From: Pararge aegeria
Lineage: Eukaryota; Arthropoda; Insecta; Lepidoptera; Nymphalidae
Direction: 5' to 3'
DNA: 64,000 nt
Assembly (NCBI RefSeq): GCF_905163445.1
Contig: NC_053182.1
Coordinates: 5,146,001-5,210,000, forward strand
In this document: one piece after another, positions 23,901-33,610 of the stretch
Position numbering within the stretch: position 1 is the stretch's first letter
Layout of the letters: each line of letters begins with the position of its first letter
Notes under the pieces: generated by a model
Told to the model about the DNA's origin: nothing
Seen by the model: the letters and a program-made list of their open reading frames with translations, nothing else
Database searches by the model: none
Position numbers and translations under genes: made by a program

Positions 23901-26900
23901 CCGAGCCTAATTTCCTAATGCAAGTGAATAAAAAAAACTTACTAATAGGTGGAAATGATAGAAGAAGACGACAAAGAGGCAGTTCTACCAACAATGTGGC
24001 GCACCACAGTCGACGAGCGAGGCCGTCGATATTACTACCACGTGAAGCTGCGACAGCCGCAATGGCAACCGCCGGATCCGCCGTCCGGGTCACCAGGTAA
24101 GAGCTCTGCCTCATTTGTGCGCTGCGTCGACTTTGCGTCGTTCTCCAAATGTATTATATGTCATAACGCATTGTGCGCTGTGCAACGCACTAATGAGCCA
24201 TCATCATCAAAAGCCTATTACAGTCCACAGCCGCACTAAAACCCTCTCCCACCGAGATGATTTGCCCGTAATCACCACGCTGGGTAGACGGGTTAGTCGC
24301 TGTAGATGGTAGCACTGAGAACACTGCTGCCCGTTCACTGTTATATTTCCTGAGTCGCCTCGTACGACACCCGCAGGAAGAAAAGGGGTGGTGACTATTT
24401 TATTTCCACCTATGGGCAAATGCTCGGGATAGTGGGAAAATGTTTCCTGCCCAAGCTAGCCTGATGGGAGGCTTCGGCCGAGGCTAGTTACCACAATACG
24501 TTCCGTTGCGATGCCTTGTATCAAATCGATACCGTAGTTAGGCCGATACCATCTTGTCAAGTACAATAGTCAGACATCATCGCATTTTATGATAGAAAAA
24601 ATACTGCAAAATGGCTTTGGCGTCAAGACGCGATGTTGTATAAGAAATAGCGGATGATGAAATGTAGATATTACTTGTTAATTCCTTCTTTAGCAGAAGA
24701 AAGTTCCTCAGAGGAAGAGGCTGAACCAGTGGCCGCGTTAGAAGACTCAGTAATGAGCCGACCGACGAAGGGGAAAGTAGTTGAAGGTGTCAACGGGATT
24801 TACGAAGGTGAATTTTACCTAATTTAAGTAAAGTCTGTTCAATTTCATAGTGTCCGTACACCGGCAGGAGAATTTGGCATTTAAAATTTATGTTTTCTCT
24901 TTTTTTTTTATTAAGCTATCCATGCGAGTCCTTTGTGTTAAATAAATTGTTTTCCTATTTTATTCTTATGGTATTATAATTCATACGAATAAAAATAATA
25001 AAGACAAGTGAAAGGAAAATTTTAATGAAAAATATGTGTAGTTAAACGAAAGTAAAATAGATACTAATTTTCATCACGCGCAGTGTTGGGTTCATTATGT
25101 CCTGTCCTATTTATTTATATAAGTAGATAAACAAAAGTAAAATAGACACTATTTTTCATCACGCGCAGTGTTGGGTTTCTTTATGTCCTCTCCTATTTAT
25201 AAAAAGGATCAAACATCATCACGTTCTGAATCCATACTAAAATATCAATACATAGCATAACATACGTTTGACGTAGGTATTACATCAGGTACGAAAAATA
25301 AAACTGCCTGAGTCAACAAACAGAACCTTTAGCGGATGTACGCCGCACGCGGTGTCCTTTGATAGTCGACTCAGTACAAAGTATCTAAACGAATGGACTT
25401 TATATTAATAATTTCAAACTAGCTTTTTGCTGCGATTTCGTTTCCTTGGAGTTTATTTATTTTTCAGTTATTTCTGTTTAGATTGAAATGAGTTTTGCTT
25501 TTCATTGTACTGTGTTATTATCTCGTAGTTAAAGCTATCCTCTGGAATAGCCGAATTAGTTTGGTTGACCTCCCTGGTGTAGGAGTGAGCATACAAGATT
25601 TAAGAGGGAGGTTTGATCCCCGGCAGGAGAGTTTTGGGAATTTATAATTTCTGAATTTTCTCTGGTCTGGTCTGGTGGGAGGCTTCTGCCGACGCTAGTT
25701 ACCACCCTACTGACAAAGACGTGACGCTAAGCGATTAAGCGTTCCGATACGATGTCGGGTAGAAACCGATTAGGTGTATGGGTTTAATATAACTGCCATA
25801 CCACTAACAGATTAGCCCGTTACTATCTTAGACTGTATCGTCAGTTACGAGCAGATGAGATAGCAGTCAAGGGCTAACTAATAGTGAAATAAAAAAAATA
25901 AAAAAAGTAAATCTTGTCTGAAAAATGTTCGGTAATGTTACGGAAAATATATGCCAGTGACCAGCTGAGTCCAGAGGACTTTGATGGTTACAAACTCCTT
26001 ACCGCCGAATGAGCGTAGCCGACAAATAAAATTGATTCCAAAAGAAGTTCTGTTAATACATACAAATAAACCTTCTTTTCCAAAAATTTTGATTTGTCGT
26101 ATACGCTAATAATTCTGTGGAAAAATGAAACCCGCATTGCAGCAGTGTGGGTTTATGTTCCAAAACCCTCGCTCCTGTAAGAGAGGAGATATGTGCTCAA
26201 CTCTGAGACGCTTAAAAGCTTATGATGAAGCCCTGGGGATTTACTTCAACATATTGCAACAAAGAATACTATTTTGTTTTCTGTTTTGTGACACCATACT
26301 ATTAAAATGTGTATATAATTTATAAATTTAATAATTTGATAATATCGATTTGCAGTAATAAAAGAAGATTCTGATAACGGCTTGATACCTGATCACGCGC
26401 TTGTCAATATCAAGCCCCGAAAGCGAAGACCGGGTCTCGTCTCCGAAAGGCCAATCAGTGTAAGTAATAAATGAACCGTAAAGTTCTAAAATAAGAAATT
26501 TCGAATTAAATCTGAAAAATAGTCATTAGTTAGAAGCATGTGTTACTTAGCGGAAGAATAGCAAGCCTAATTTAAAGTCAAACTCTAAAATATCTTTATA
26601 CAAGTAGCGCCATAGATGGCACTTTTGATGCGTACATTACATGAGAATTGCACAATTGTGAGATGATGGCGATAACCATATTTGTAAACTTCAAACTAAA
26701 GCTGCGAGGGTCCCAAACGCGTCCTGGTCTAAGAAGAAGCCCACTACAAACTTAGCCAGGTGTTTTTTTTGTTATCACCATCTCACATTGCATTTAAAAT
26801 TATTAGAAGAACAACCTGTTTAGAACAATAATTTATACCCAGGCTTTTTTTATAGATTACGTATTTACCTTTATACTATAATAGGTCTTTTTTATAAGCT

Positions 26901-29900
26901 TACGTTTAATACAAACTTTGAACTTTTAAGAGACATCTCCAAGATGTCAATGGGTAGTTTATTGTAGAATTGTATGCAATTTCCTTTAAAGGATTTTTAT
27001 TTTATTACATTCCGTCCTTTTACATTTTCAAGAGATGTAGACTTGCCAATGCATAATTGCTAAACAATTGTGCATTGTGAAGCACTAATACTACTGAGTT
27101 ATATAAATTATGGAACGTAAACAAACGGTTTTTACATTTATCATTGTCGACCTACCCTCATTCTAAATGGTAATGTGAATAAGTAACGATTTTGTAGCAT
27201 TTATTGTGAATGTTAATATATTAATCTATTAGACTAACAAAGCAAAAATTTGTCAACAGCTGGGTGTACGGAAAAATTCTTTTGAGTTTATGCTTACACC
27301 TTTAAATTAAGACCTGTGATTTATATTATGCGTAATGAGTTAATAAATTAAATAAATAAATACTACATCACCAATTTCTGAACATCAGTTTGGTACCAGT
27401 ATCTAACGACCATCTTGGCACGCCTCGAAAATAAAACTCAAGACAACGTGATCTGTAGTCAAATGTAAATAATCTTTATTGAAAGGTATAAACCCAAATA
27501 TTAAAATATAAAGATAAAAATAAAATAAAAACAAGAAATAAAAATTTATTCATTTTTTTAGTTATACAAGTTGTGTATTCATCTGCTAAACAGTATGAAG
27601 TGACTGATCATTTGTTCGAGAAACCATTCTAAAGTGTAGTGGTTTTCGATGGTTCAATATTAGTAGTGTACGCGGTTTCTGTACATTCTTAATTCTGTGT
27701 TTAAAAGTATATATAGTCTCATTTTTAAATTTTATCTTTAAATACAAAACTTGCAGCCTCGAACTGAAGAAGACAAACTGGCGGGTAGGATGGAGGTGAA
27801 GCGATATAAACAGACCAAAGAAAAGCTTAGGCGTCGTCGCGAGAAGTTGCTTCAGAAAGTACGACTGCTGAGCGCTGCCAAACGTAGAGGGAAAGAGATC
27901 TCGCATAAGGAGCTCAAGGTGAGTTGTAGATATAGAGGGCATAATATAGATATAGAGACAATAATTTTTACATAAACACCTAGACACTGAAAAACATTCA
28001 TTGTCATCACACAAAGATTTTCCAGTTGCTTCCTATAACTGCAAAATCGAACGCACGGCCTTGGACTCAACATGACAACCATAACATCAGCTGACTGGTC
28101 ACTAATTAATATATAACCTCTCTCATTTGGAAAAAGTTTTAATCGAAAATCTCACACCATTATGGTTTCATGTCAATTCAATGCATAACAACGGTAATTT
28201 CATGCCTTATTACATAATTCATTTATGCCTTTCAGTTCGTGGAACTCGATGAGACGGACAGCGACTCTGACACGGATTCGGACGACGGGGCAGTTGACAA
28301 AGCTATCCTACCATCCTCCCCACCACCGGAAGAATCGCCAGATCTCCCCCCAGAACCAGCGCCGGTCCAGGTGGACCCTGAGGAGACTGCTCGCCGCATC
28401 AAGGAGGTGTTCCGCAGTACCATGGCCAGAGTCATGGTGCAACATTTGAACCCGTACAGGCATTCTGACGCTCCAGCTGGGAGGATCACTTGTACCGCAG
28501 ATTTCAAGCACCTGGCTAGGAAGGTGAGAATATATATTCAGACTGTTGCTGTTGACTCAACTATTTCTATGTTTAAATTTTATATTTAGGGTATAACGGG
28601 ACCGTATCACTAAGACTCCGCTATCCGACCGTCAGTCTGTACATATATTTATAACAACAAATACTAAAAAACAGTTAAACATATATTTAAGTGTACCAAC
28701 TGATATGTATTTTTTGCCGTTTATATACAACTAGCTTTTATCCGCGGCTTCGCTCACGTTAAGTTCAATTTTTGATTTGGTAAATGTAACTAAAAAGGCT
28801 TAAAAAAAGTCTTGCTGCTAAAAGAAAAATATGAACGTAAATTACTTAAAAAATCTGAAACTTTGATATAAATTTACATCCTCATATATTTGATGCCTTT
28901 GGGAGTTGGAATTTTTAATTTTTGTGAAACGCGTATTTCTTTATTTTTAATCGAAAACCTAAAATCAAAGTTTCATGGATGAGTTGACAAATGAAGGATT
29001 TTATACAAAATTTTCATCCCCCATTTAACCCTCTTATGGTTGGAATTTTTAAAAATCCTTTCTGAGCGAATGCCTACGTTGTAATAAATATCTGTGTACA
29101 AAATTCCAGCGCGATCCGTCAAGTGGAATATAGTAGAATAATTGATAGATCAGTCAATCAGTCACGTTTGCCTTTTATATATAGATAGATAATGGTACAG
29201 ACTCCTTCGAGCGCGAGTCTTAATCGCACTTGGCAGGCTTTTTTTTATAGTTCTATGTTTGAGAGATTATCTGAATATAGTCACCGAGCTTATCAGATTA
29301 GCACACATTACAAATTTTAATTCCTGTTTTTGTATGATGATATTTTAACAGTGTAAACTATAATTTAAAAATATTTTTGTCAAATTTATATTGCGGTTGA
29401 CATAGGTAAAAAAACAAACAAATGAAAAGAGAAACTTTCGCATATATAATATTAGTAGTAGTAGTAGTAGGTATGTTAGTAGTAGAAGCACTTTTTGTGA
29501 CAGAGCTCATCTGGGGAAGTACTACTAGTACTACTAGTACTTCCCCAGACGAGCTCTGTCGCTATACTTATTTCTGCCGCTAAGTAGTATTGTTGCAATT
29601 CTGTGTTCCGGTCTGATGGTGTAGTTTCAAGTTAATTAAATGCACATGACGCTTAACACCTACGCATCAAGTTGAAAGACACAAGCCGCTGTGTTCCTCG
29701 CATGCCCAGTTTTACTTATCATCAGGTGGGCCATCTAATTGGTCTGCCAGTTATTACTGTAAAAGGGAAATGTATTAATCATATTTTTTATTTCCTTCCC
29801 AGCTCACCCATTTCGTGATGCTGAAAGAATTGAAGCACTGTCGTTCAGTAGAAGAGCTAATAGTCACAGACTCCGTCAGATCAAAAGCCAAAACGTTTGT

Positions 29901-29961
29901 CAAGAAGTACATGGTCAAGTTCGGGCCAGTCTATAAGAGGCCGGCTGAAGAGGGTGACTAG
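8201..29961 (+). CDS. SETD2: Set2/SETD2 histone H3 lysine-36 methyltransferase, complete, 18 exons, 1610 aa
   Basis: SETD2 is a nuclear enzyme that travels with elongating RNA polymerase II and trimethylates H3K36. Exons: 8201-9906, 10384-10512, 11851-12150, 12763-12853, 14885-15046, 16485-16705, 18154-18299, 18856-18992, 19368-19696, 20378-20552, 21492-21832, 23271-23394, 23949-24096, 24697-24807, 26356-26459, 27757-27918, 28236-28523, 29803-29961. All junctions are GT/AG and sum to 4833 nt. Residues 1-535 are acidic, Ser/Asn-rich and disordered-looking. AWS is about 538-590 (CDCF..., IECNSRCPVGDRCTNRRF). SET is 590-712, with NHSCEPN at 668-674 and EEITFDYQF from 700. Post-SET is C718-x-C720-x4-C725. 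A helical region like the TFIIS-N/autoinhibitory segment spans about 797-965. An RD/RE-rich tract is at about 998-1064, a Met/Pro/Asn-rich tract at 1133-1245, WW at about 1301-1329 (W1304, YYY 1315-1317, W1326), and an SRI domain at about 1508-1600 (LNPYR, DFKHLARKLTHFVMLKELKHC). The SRI domain binds the phosphorylated polymerase tail. The protein is shorter than human or fly homologues, mainly in the N-terminal region. Confidence 0.97.
10129..10244 (+). repeat. 58-bp tandem duplication in SETD2 intron 1
   Basis: Two adjacent 58-bp units (10129-10186 and 10187-10244) both start AGTCTCACTTGTAAGCTACA. They differ at only a few positions. No coding function is seen. Confidence 0.85.
10745..10905 (+). 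repeat. Repeat family C copy in SETD2 intron 2
   Basis: It contains AATGGTGAAGGAAAGCATTG, GTGAGGTAACCTGCATAG, CATTTGGCCAGTGTGG and GACCTGTGCCTTGTAGTGGG in the family-C order. The remainder of intron 2 (10906-11850) shows no recognisable element. Confidence 0.65.
12885..13275 (+). mobile_element. SINE family B, interrupted copy in SETD2 intron 4
   Basis: The 5' part (TTTTCTCTGGTCTCATCTAG to GCTAGTTACCACCCTACATG, 12885-12974) and the 3' part (ATAACTGCCACACTCCCTAA to GGGCTAACTTGTAGAGT, 13148-13250) are in order. About 170 bp of unrelated DNA (roughly 12975-13138) separates them, replacing the GACAAAGACGTGCC...GTAGAAACC middle found in other copies. Confidence 0.6.
13555..13830 (-). repeat. Repeat family C, minus-strand copy containing an inverted duplication
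   Basis: The plus strand reads GGCCCAGTGCGGGTTGGTGG, then a 66-bp hairpin (13636-13701), then TTTCCTCACGATGTCATTC and CACTGCTGAAGCAAATGATA. The minus-strand family-C order is kept, except that the CATGCCTGAGAGCTCTCC block occurs twice in opposite orientation. Confidence 0.65.
13636..13701. repeat. Perfect 29-bp hairpin, 8-nt loop
   Basis: The left arm 13636-13664 starts CCTGCATGCCTGAGAGCTCT and the right arm 13673-13701 is its exact reverse complement. The loop TCTAGAGG is at 13665-13672. It lies inside a family-C copy in SETD2 intron 4. Confidence 0.95.
13955..14055 (+). repeat. Repeat family C, 3' end piece
   Basis: It reads CCGCACTTGGCCAGCGTGGT, GGACTACGGCCCAAACCCTT and GAGGAGACCCGTGCCCTAG, then a GATGATGATAATGATGAT end. 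It is in the opposite orientation to the C copy just upstream. Confidence 0.7.
14511..14682 (+). mobile_element. SINE family A, copy lacking head and part of middle
   Basis: It begins at GCGACCCTGCTTTCTGAGG, keeps the B-box-like GGGTTCGATTCCCACAAG, then jumps to the tail (TCATAAAAATATTCATCAGT, GGGGCTAGATGGCGATTTGT). It lies in SETD2 intron 4, just before exon 5. Confidence 0.75.
16940..17372 (+). mobile_element. LINE 3' end: last codons of reverse transcriptase ORF plus 3' UTR
   Basis: The open frame ending at 17179 encodes RFYNMIPKVILNLPMHKFKE and LLQRGYYTIDEF, the typical last part of an insect non-LTR retrotransposon polyprotein. It is followed by a 3' UTR with AGCAACTGCTGATTTTCTAG, GGTAGAATCTGCCTTCCGAA and a terminal GAATTTTGAGTTTTGAG. 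It is a 5'-truncated sense-strand insertion in SETD2 intron 6. Confidence 0.8.
17550..17665 (-). mobile_element. SINE family B fragment
   Basis: The plus strand reads TAGGTGGTAAGTGATGATGC, GCAGGCTAACCGGTTAGGGG and TTTGTGGTAACTAGCCACAG, the complement of the family-B middle and 3' part. It lies in SETD2 intron 6. Confidence 0.6.
17942..17978. repeat. (TA)n microsatellite
   Basis: An uninterrupted alternating TA run of about 37 nt in SETD2 intron 6. Confidence 0.95.
18020..18110 (-). repeat. LINE-like 3' tail, shared with 33285-33390
   Basis: The text TTTATTCATGTAGGCCT, ATGAAGCGTTCGTA and GTAAGGGGATGGTGATAA recurs in the same order near 33305-33390. On the minus strand it would end with AATAAAGAAATTTTGAATTT, a LINE-style 3' end. 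Confidence 0.55.
18352..18595 (+). mobile_element. SINE family A, full copy in SETD2 intron 7
   Basis: It begins CGGCCGATGGGCGCAGTTTG and has CGTGGGTTCGACTCCCACAA (B-box-like) followed by GTGTGATGAGCATGAGTG. It ends with GGGGCTGGATGGCCATGTGT and ATTGTCGTAATATATT. All segments of the family are in order. Confidence 0.85.
19041..19105. repeat. Perfect 30-bp hairpin, 5-nt loop, SETD2 intron 8
   Basis: The left arm 19041-19070 contains TTTTTCTGAATAAGTAAACC and the right arm 19076-19105 is its exact reverse complement. The loop is CTACT. The intron is only 375 bp, so the hairpin occupies about a sixth of it. Confidence 0.95.
20578..20880. mobile_element. MITE-like element with imperfect terminal inverted repeats, SETD2 intron 10
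   Basis: The left end GAAGCGTTCATAAAATACGTGAG and the reverse complement of the right end (GGGCGTCCACAAATTACGTGAG) match at most positions. The interior is G-rich (GGGGGGGAGGGGG, GGGGGACGGGGGAGGAGAGG) with an inverted pair of GAGAT/ATCTC motifs. There is no coding capacity. Confidence 0.6.
20975..21195 (+). repeat. Repeat family D copy, SETD2 intron 10
   Basis: It contains TTACGTGATAACTTGGAAG, AAATCTCCTTAGATTTGACG and TTCTTTATTCGGGCCTTGTT. The same blocks occur at 36330-36410 and inverted at 41523-41640 and 55270-55400. The repeat abuts a SINE A copy. Confidence 0.55.
21197..21410 (+). mobile_element. SINE family A copy, SETD2 intron 10
   Basis: It reads GATTGGCACCGTGGGCAGCG, then a degenerate B box (GTGTACGATTCCCACAACTG), then GTGTGATGAACCTGAATG, and ends TGGCTAAATGGCGATGTGTG and ATTGTCGTAGTATATTTATT. 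Confidence 0.8.
22200..22435 (-). mobile_element. LINE fragment (RTE/jockey-like polyprotein piece), SETD2 intron 11
   Basis: A minus-strand open stretch contains NSNITQLVAKTQWQWAGHMV. It resembles the KLKWxWAGH motif near the end of RTE-like insect polyproteins. Only this short piece is recognisable, and it lies next to another LINE remnant in the opposite orientation. Confidence 0.6.
22470..22990 (+). mobile_element. LINE 3' fragment with frameshifted C-terminal ORF, SETD2 intron 11
   Basis: The frame reads ILTVPQYIFENLIYVHKN, then RRHKINNSFKGNCKLFYNKL, and after a one-base frame change KFKVYVKRKLIEKSYYN. This is the usual C-terminal order of insect CR1/jockey-type polyproteins. An A/T-rich 3' UTR follows. 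The frameshift marks it as decayed. Confidence 0.7.
23540..23690. repeat. Two inverted copies of a short repeat (family G), SETD2 intron 12
   Basis: GGAGCATTCTCAGGAGATGTTGACTT (23567 onward) and, inverted, AAGTCAACATCTCAGGATGC (23650 onward) face each other across a TTAACAAT-rich loop. Related text (CGATGCTCCGGTGTCGGAAC, GGATGCTCCGGTTTGCGAGC) occurs near 33478 and 60379. Confidence 0.6.
24190..24500 (+). repeat. Decayed repeat plus SINE B fragment, SETD2 intron 13
   Basis: The text GGTAGCACTGAGAACACTGC, CCTGAGTCGCCTCGTACGAC and ACCCGCAGGAAGAAAAGGGG is a repeat common in Lepidoptera by my recollection. It runs into a family-B piece (GGGAGGCTTCGGCCGAGGCT, 24465-24495). Open frames here have no recognisable product. 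Confidence 0.5.
25043..25200 (+). repeat. Diverged tandem duplication of about 73-85 bp, SETD2 intron 14
   Basis: Two units (25043-25114 and about 25128-25200) share GAAAGTAAAATAGAT-type starts, the block TTTTCATCACGCGCAGTGTT, and the end CCTATTTAT. They differ by scattered substitutions. Confidence 0.8.
25560..25905 (+). mobile_element. SINE family B, full copy, SETD2 intron 14
   Basis: A tRNA-like head has CCTCCCTGGTGTAGGAGTGA (box A) and GAGGTTTGATCCCCGGC (box B). It is followed by GAATTTTCTCTGGTCTGGTC, GCTAGTTACCACCCTACTGA, AAAGACGTGACGCTAAGCGA, GGTAGAAACCGATTAG, and GTCAAGGGCTAACTAATAG. It ends in an A-rich tail with AATAAAAAAAATAAAAAAAG. Confidence 0.8.
26640..26795. repeat. Short repeat with inverted ends, SETD2 intron 15
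   Basis: TGTGAGATGATGGCGATAAC near 26658 pairs with GTTATCACCATCTCACA near 26769. The interior contains CCCAAACGCGTCCTGGTCTA and AGAAGCCCACTACAAACTTA. The structure suggests a small MITE. The rest of this intron shows nothing recognisable. Confidence 0.5.
27960..28078 (-). mobile_element. SINE family A fragment, SETD2 intron 16
   Basis: The plus strand has ACATAAACACCTAGACACTG, CATTGTCATCACACAAAG and GCACGGCCTTGGACTCAAC, the complement of the SINE A middle and B-box region. Both ends are missing. Confidence 0.65.
28725..29195 (+). repeat. LINE 3' tail (degenerate), SETD2 intron 17
   Basis: It starts ACTAGCTTTTATCCGCGGCTTCGC and ends CAGTCACGTTTGCCTTTTATATATAGATAG. It resembles the insertion at 57916-58425 and short pieces near 12494, 25419 and 37285. 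It looks like the 3' region of a LINE, with no intact reading frame. Confidence 0.55.
29499..29560. repeat. 25-bp near-perfect hairpin inside repeat family E, SETD2 intron 17
   Basis: The left arm GACAGAGCTCATCTGGGGAA (29499 onward) and the right arm end GAGCTCTGTC (29551-29560) pair over 25 bp with one mismatch around a 12-nt ACTAGTACTACT loop. It begins a family-E copy that continues to 29755. Confidence 0.9.
29540..29755 (+). repeat. Repeat family E copy, SETD2 intron 17
   Basis: It reads CCCCAGACGAGCTCTGTCGC, TTCTGTGTTCCGGTCTGATG, CACCTACGCATCAAGTTGA and CTTATCATCAGGTGGGCCAT. It matches the order at 2693-2870 and ends about 50 bp before the last SETD2 exon. Confidence 0.6.
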
Positions 29962-32900
29962 CATCCGGTTTTCCAGCTCAAAGCTGCGTTTAAGAAGATT
30001 TGCCAATCCAATATATGACTTTATTTGTGGACTGCGATTTCAGCCAATGTTGGCTGTGTGATGGTGAATTGGCAAAGTGGTGTTTAAACTGTGATTATTA
30101 GCGAATATTTGCGATTGGCTGTAGACTATTCTATGGCAATACTATTCTACGTTAAAGTTTTGGCGCAAAGTGCAAAGTGAACACTAGCGATAGTGATGAT
30201 TAAATTGTGTAAATAATTACTTCTAAAGACATACAAATATGATAATTCGTAACTTATACAACGTGAAGTTAAAATAACTGTTCAAGGCACTCCAACCAAG
30301 TTTGATAAAGACATCGTTAATTTTGAAATGGTGAAAGTAGCATTGTTAAATCACCACAGACCTAAAAAATCAAAAAATCTTTTGCTAGAATTAGAACTTA
30401 CACTTACAGATTGAAAACACTATAAGCCTTTTAGTCTTCTATAAATTGCAAAATCCTAGATTAGCATTAATCTGTAGACCAGACCAGAGAAAAATCAATG
30501 TATAATGAATTCCCAAATTTCCCCTGCTCCTGGGCATGAAACCTGGGACTTTCCATTTAAAACCACAACGTTCACTGCTGCGCTAGGGAGGTCAACTATA
30601 CCAGTTTTACTCCCAGTATGTTGCCAGAAAAACCAAGATTCTCACTGTTTTCACACACCATCTAGAGAAAAATATTTTTTTGTTCCTGAGAATACAAACA
30701 ACTGTCAACAAAGAAAATCACTTTTATTACGTAGTAATGCCAAATGAAGCTTAGTATTCCTTGCAGATGTAAAAATAATTAAAAACCTGGTTGTCAAACA
30801 GAATTAGGCAGCGAGGTATTGTAAACATTTGAGTCTTCATTGTCAAACAAGAATGGTTCAACCTGTTTAGGATACGGGGATAATCAAGTTTCATGGTATT
30901 ACATAAGTAGGAGACATAGGTATTTGTTTTCTTGAAAGCCGGGCCCGTTTAGGGCTCAAGCTTTATTGCTAGAACTTGACTTTTCACCATAAAAAAAATG
31001 TTTGAAAAGACATGAACTGAATGTCTGAATAATGCAAATGGTGTGTAATTTATGCCCAAAATAATTCTACCAGTTATTGCAATTACTAGTCAAATTTATG
31101 CAGTTTTTGCTACGAAAAAAGTGTAAAGCTATTTATTGTCTGCATAGTGTTAGTGTTATACACAGATTTCATAGATCTCAACAGTTTATGGCTTTTACAG
31201 ATTGCATAGATGTCAAGAGTCAACATCTAAATATTAAGTTGTGTTAAAACGGACCTGATAGTTGCAGTAGCAAAATTTTGTTAATAAAACAAGTATTTAA
31301 CCAAGATTTTGGGTCCATTTTTTTCTCTATTATATATACAGGCTTTATAAATGATTAGTGTTTTAAAATATTCTCAAGTTGTGGATTGCTGAAGTGATGT
31401 GCACAAGTGACGGGAATAATGAGAAAACTTGTCGTTTCATTGATATTGGACTTATAAGTAAATAAATATAATGTCTATATAGAAAAAAATTAAGCAAAAA
31501 TTAAAATTGATATATTTTGTGTGGTGACATTGTAGGCCGAGAAGTGTCTTTTTACTGTGGCAAAGTGTAGTAAAAATACAGTTCGGTTACGACTATGCAT
31601 CCTAAGTGACAACCACAAATGTTGTTGGAGCTTCATACTGATTGTATAATTATATTCGATAAGGTGTGTCAGATGTGTGATCTTAATAATTATAATTAAA
31701 ATTTAAAATACATATGTCAATATTGATGAAAAAAAATAAACCAGATAAATAAGTTATTAATAGTACTATCAGTTACATAACTGATATTTCTAGTGTCCTT
31801 CATTTCCAAGTTCAATTTAAAAAAAATGGTCTGGCACTATTTTTTCTGCCCCAATTTACAAAATGAAAGTGTTGATCCGCGCAAATCGGTTTATTTCTGA
31901 ACTGTATGCTTGCTAAACTGAGTCTAGAGGTCGGAAGTATCCTATAGTTTAAATATTTGCTCTTAAATTAAATGCTTTGTACATATGAATTGATATGAAA
32001 TGAACAATTGTGTGATTTGTTTAATTATAAAATAAATAAATTATAGTAGACAATTATAGAACTCCATAAATCCTACAACACATCTGGTGTTTAGAATGAA
32101 ATTGTTTGTTATAGCATTTATTAAGGTGTATCAGTTCTTAACTGTATTTTTTCCTTTAGTGTCTAATTTTGCAGTATGATATAATCATGTGACCAACAAT
32201 TCGTGCAATGTATAGGCGTTGCTCAAACTGATGTTTTATGAATAAATTTAAGAAAAAAACTTATTGAAACTGCGTCAACAAGGTCATGTCAACTTATTTT
32301 TGTTGTATGACTATATATTCAGAACTTATTCTTTCAGAGCCCTGACTGTAAACACCGATAATGACACTGGGCACCATCACAGGAAATCGTGGATGCAATG
32401 TCCTGTTATGGCAACTATGTCTGTTGCTAATCCTCAACACCCCATTAAAAAGTTAGGACTTTTCAAAATTGCCCACCGTGTTTTCATAATACTTTTATGA
32501 CAATAAAATAATTACTACTTGTTGCAGATTAATTCTGTACCTTGTCTAAAAAAGTGGCTTAGTTAACGCAGCGCCAAACATTATTTTTTTGACATTGTGT
32601 GCTTATTTATTTTAATATTTTTTATTGAAAATTTTACGAGACTAATATTTGAAGTTATCATTTTGTCATATAATTAAAGAAAATCTTATGCGTGATTTAT
32701 GAATAACTTCCAAGAAGTTATTTAAGCGAATTATACAAGCATGGAATTGCTCTATGTTTGTAGTCAGGAGCAAACATTGACCTATTTTAATATTAGTTTT
32801 ATTCTATGTGCGTGTGTAGTTTTGTACACTTCATGCCAACAAAAAGGGGCATAGTTAAAAAACAGTGATTCATATTATTAATAAATAATAAACGATTTTC

Positions 32901-33284
32901 ATTACTGCAGCTTATAACAAGTACGTAGGTAATGGTGTTTTACCGAAATACCTCCAATACCCTTAGTACGAAATTCAAATACTCGCAATCGTCGAGTAAC
33001 GAAACACTGTACCGTCAAATAAAAATTTAATTTATTCACGTTAAACTTCATTTCGTGGACACTTTTAAATCTGTTTCTTAAGCGTGCAAATTTGTATATC
33101 AGTAAATAGTAGCGGATCTCGATTATATGTAGAAATATTGCCATATAATTTGTAACATAGAAATTAATAGTCCTTTTATGAAGAGGTGGCATAATATTTC
33201 AACGGTTCAAACTCTATCACACATTTGTCTAAATTTTGTAGGCGGAGTTCTTTGACTTAAGAACGAGGAAGATCGCCTTTTTAA
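29962..33284 (+). other. Probable SETD2 3' UTR grading into intergenic DNA
   Basis: No further coding exon was recognised. The first ATTAAA after the stop is at 30199-30204 and the first AATAAA at 31283-31288. Others occur near 31735 and 32031, so the mRNA end could lie at several places. A SINE B piece (30430-30600) interrupts it. Small open frames here match nothing I know. Confidence 0.4.
30430..30600 (-). mobile_element. SINE family B, 5' part, minus strand
   Basis: The plus strand shows GACCAGACCAGAGAAAAATC, then CTGGGCATGAAACCTGGGAC (complement of the B box), then CACTGCTGCGCTAGGGAGGT (complement of box A). The head and first third of family B are present. Confidence 0.7.
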
Positions 33285-33610
33285 ATAAATTCAAATTTAA
33301 AACTTTTTTATTCATGTAGGCCTATCACAGGCACTTATGAAGCGTTCATACGTATAATATGTATACATAATTGTAAGGGGATGGTGATAACTTCGTATAA
33401 TATTGAATAGAAGCAGGTGTTACTTCGCAGAATTTACAGTGACTTAGCAATTGTTCATTTTAAAGACAACATCTCTCGATGCTCCGGTGTCGGAACGATC
33501 CGTGCGATGAGAGTAAATTTTGAAGATCTTTGTGTGGAGTATAAGATTAGAGAAAATATAAATTGCACCATACAGAATTTACTAGTTTTCGTGAGCAAAT
33601 GAAATTTAAT
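33285..33610. repeat. LINE-like tail followed by family G repeat
   Basis: TTTATTCATGTAGGCCTATC and GTAAGGGGATGGTGATAACT match the element at 18020-18110. From 33410 the text GAAGCAGGTGTTACTTCGCA, CGATGCTCCGGTGTCGGAAC and AATATAAATTGCACCATACA parallels 60328-60480. Confidence 0.55.
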
